A DNA stretch of 64,000 nucleotides from Bacteroidia bacterium (GTDB lineage Bacteria > Bacteroidota > Bacteroidia > Bacteroidales > Prolixibacteraceae): NCBI GenBank assembly GCA_026391655.1, contig JAPLDR010000017.1, forward strand, positions 36,915 to 100,914. The letters are read 5' to 3'. The notes under the pieces were generated by a model. That model made no database searches. It saw only the letters and a program-made list of their open reading frames with translations, and was not told where the DNA came from. Position numbers and translations under genes: made by a program. Of the stretch, positions 63,227-64,000 are shown one piece after another; the first letter of the stretch is position 1, and each line of letters starts with the position of its first letter.

Positions 63227-63254
63227 TTTATCGTTATAAACGACTGACAACTAA
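63227..63254 (-). repeat. 28-bp dispersed repeat, copy 2 (inverted relative to 49937)
   Basis: TTTATCGTTATAAA followed by CGACTGACAACTAA; 27 of 28 bases match the reverse complement of 49937-49964. It lies just downstream of a gene end in both places. Confidence 0.7.
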
Positions 63255-63275
63255 GCTTGCCGTTATGCGAAATAA

Positions 63276-64000
63276 TTACTCTCCTAAATTTTTCATCAAA
63301 TCCTTAAATTTGATTGTTGCTAATTCACTTTGTTGTCCTTTCCGGCAAAAATCCATTTCTGCTAATTGCCTGTTAGGGTTTTCAATAATCATTTTCCCAT
63401 TGATGAGTTTTTTATTAAGCTGAATTAAAGCTTCCCTGAATCGTTTGTCGTTCTGAGCTTTCTTAAAAAACGATAAGGTATAACAATAGTAAAACAGATT
63501 GTATCTGAAAAATGGAAATTCTGTTTTCATAAACAGTGAGCCGATTCCATAATGGCAAGGTCCGGTCGGTTTTTTTATTTCCCAATGCCATAAAAGAAAA
63601 TCAACGGCTTTATCCAATCGCTTATCTGTATTAAGTAAACCTGTAAATCTAAAAGCGTCTAATGCTTCCAATGTTGGTCCCGGATTCGAATACTTTGTTT
63701 CGGATCCTTTTCCAAAACTGAATTTATTGCACATCCAGCCTCCATCCTCTTGTTGTGTTTCCAATAAATGCTCAAATGTTTTTTTAATCCTGTTATCAGC
63801 TGAATATCCCAAATAACAAAGAACCCTGGCGGCTCCAATTGTATGACAGGGATAGATTGCTCCGGAAGGGGAAATCCTGAAACGTCCATCTGATTTCCAG
63901 GCACTAAAAATAAGGTCGGCAATGTCCTGAATAATCGTATCTTTTTTAGTGAATCCCAATTCCGAAAGCATTAATGCAACATCTCTTGTATCAAAGGGAC
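63276..64000 (-). CDS. Prenyltransferase/squalene-cyclase-repeat protein (partial)
   Basis: The frame is open from the right edge of the window (PFDTRDVALMLSELG...) to the stop at 63276-63278, so the Met at 63971 is internal and the N-terminus lies outside. The visible about 240 residues show alpha/alpha-toroid repeats of the prenyltransferase/squalene oxidase type: HTIGAARVLCYLGY, ETQQEDGGWMCNKFSFGKG (QQxDGGW), PGPTLEALDAFRFTGL and KAVDFLLWHWEIKKPTGPCH. The catalytic DxDD motif of cyclases is not seen in this part. Proteins like this in Bacteroidota are of unknown function and unlikely to be true terpene cyclases. Confidence 0.72.
   Translation of the reverse strand, partial: PFDTRDVALMLSELGFTKKDTIIQDIADLIFSAWKSDGRFRISPSGAIYPCHTIGAARVLCYLGYSADNRIKKTFEHLLETQQEDGGWMCNKFSFGKGSETKYSNPGPTLEALDAFRFTGLLNTDKRLDKAVDFLLWHWEIKKPTGPCHYGIGSLFMKTEFPFFRYNLFYYCYTLSFFKKAQNDKRFREALIQLNKKLINGKMIIENPNRQLAEMDFCRKGQQSELATIKFKDLMKNLGE

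Overview
The window reads as a chromosomal segment of a polysaccharide-degrading Bacteroidota. The evidence is two SusC/SusD pairs, a one-protein hybrid two-component regulator with a periplasmic propeller, Bacteroidota-only families (DUF5687, DUF5916, the SusE-position beta-helix protein), A/T-rich leaders without strong Shine-Dalgarno sites, and TAnnTTTG-like -7 promoter elements. It looks like Bacteroidales/Marinilabiliales, but the sequence alone does not fix the genus. No rRNA, tRNA or CRISPR was seen.

Layout. (1) 1-3025: the end of a glycogen debranching enzyme, a glycogen-synthase-like GT4 and a GH57 protein form a glycogen operon. The GH57 has Asn where the family has its catalytic Asp. 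(2) 3199-44271: a 41-kb pectin utilisation locus. It starts with the hybrid regulator and continues with two SusCD units and enzymes for homogalacturonan (two PL10-type lyases, two GH28, two CE8) and rhamnogalacturonan-I (GH105, GH78-type, CE12). Two GH43, an esterase, a bicupin, a LamG protein and two very large beta-helix proteins complete it. Expected flow: surface lyases, esterases and SusCD import oligomers; periplasmic GH105, GH28, GH78 and GH43 reduce them to monosaccharides; the regulator senses an intermediate and activates the units. Two hairpin terminators (15692, 25714) separate units. (3) 44272-50296: a TolC-family remnant abuts the last pectin gene, followed by repeat-rich DNA and an A/T-rich two-gene Gabija-type defence operon (OLD nuclease plus UvrD-like helicase). 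(4) 50297-53781: a small Fn3 protein, an indel-free 21-bp satellite, a PAS-LuxR regulator and a TPR protein, separated by dispersed palindromic repeats. (5) 53924-64000, mostly minus strand: two ABC exporters, a tubby-like protein, an AHSA1/SRPBCC protein, a DUF5916 outer-membrane protein, a YdeI-like protein and a truncated prenyltransferase-repeat protein.

The most interesting signal is a duplicated regulatory module at 7344-7620 and 19797-20073. Each copy has a paired TTGGGAA site, a promoter-like element and an unannotated 34-codon gene for a basic single-span membrane peptide. The two copies keep identical spacing with no indel over 277 bp, and the peptide genes differ almost only at synonymous positions. 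A third paired TTGGGAA site lies before the pectinesterase operon at 38877-38903. Together these suggest the regulator's operators and an undescribed peptide co-induced with SusCD systems. The second SusC is broken by an exact 14-bp tandem duplication (21887-21914); removing one copy restores the frame.
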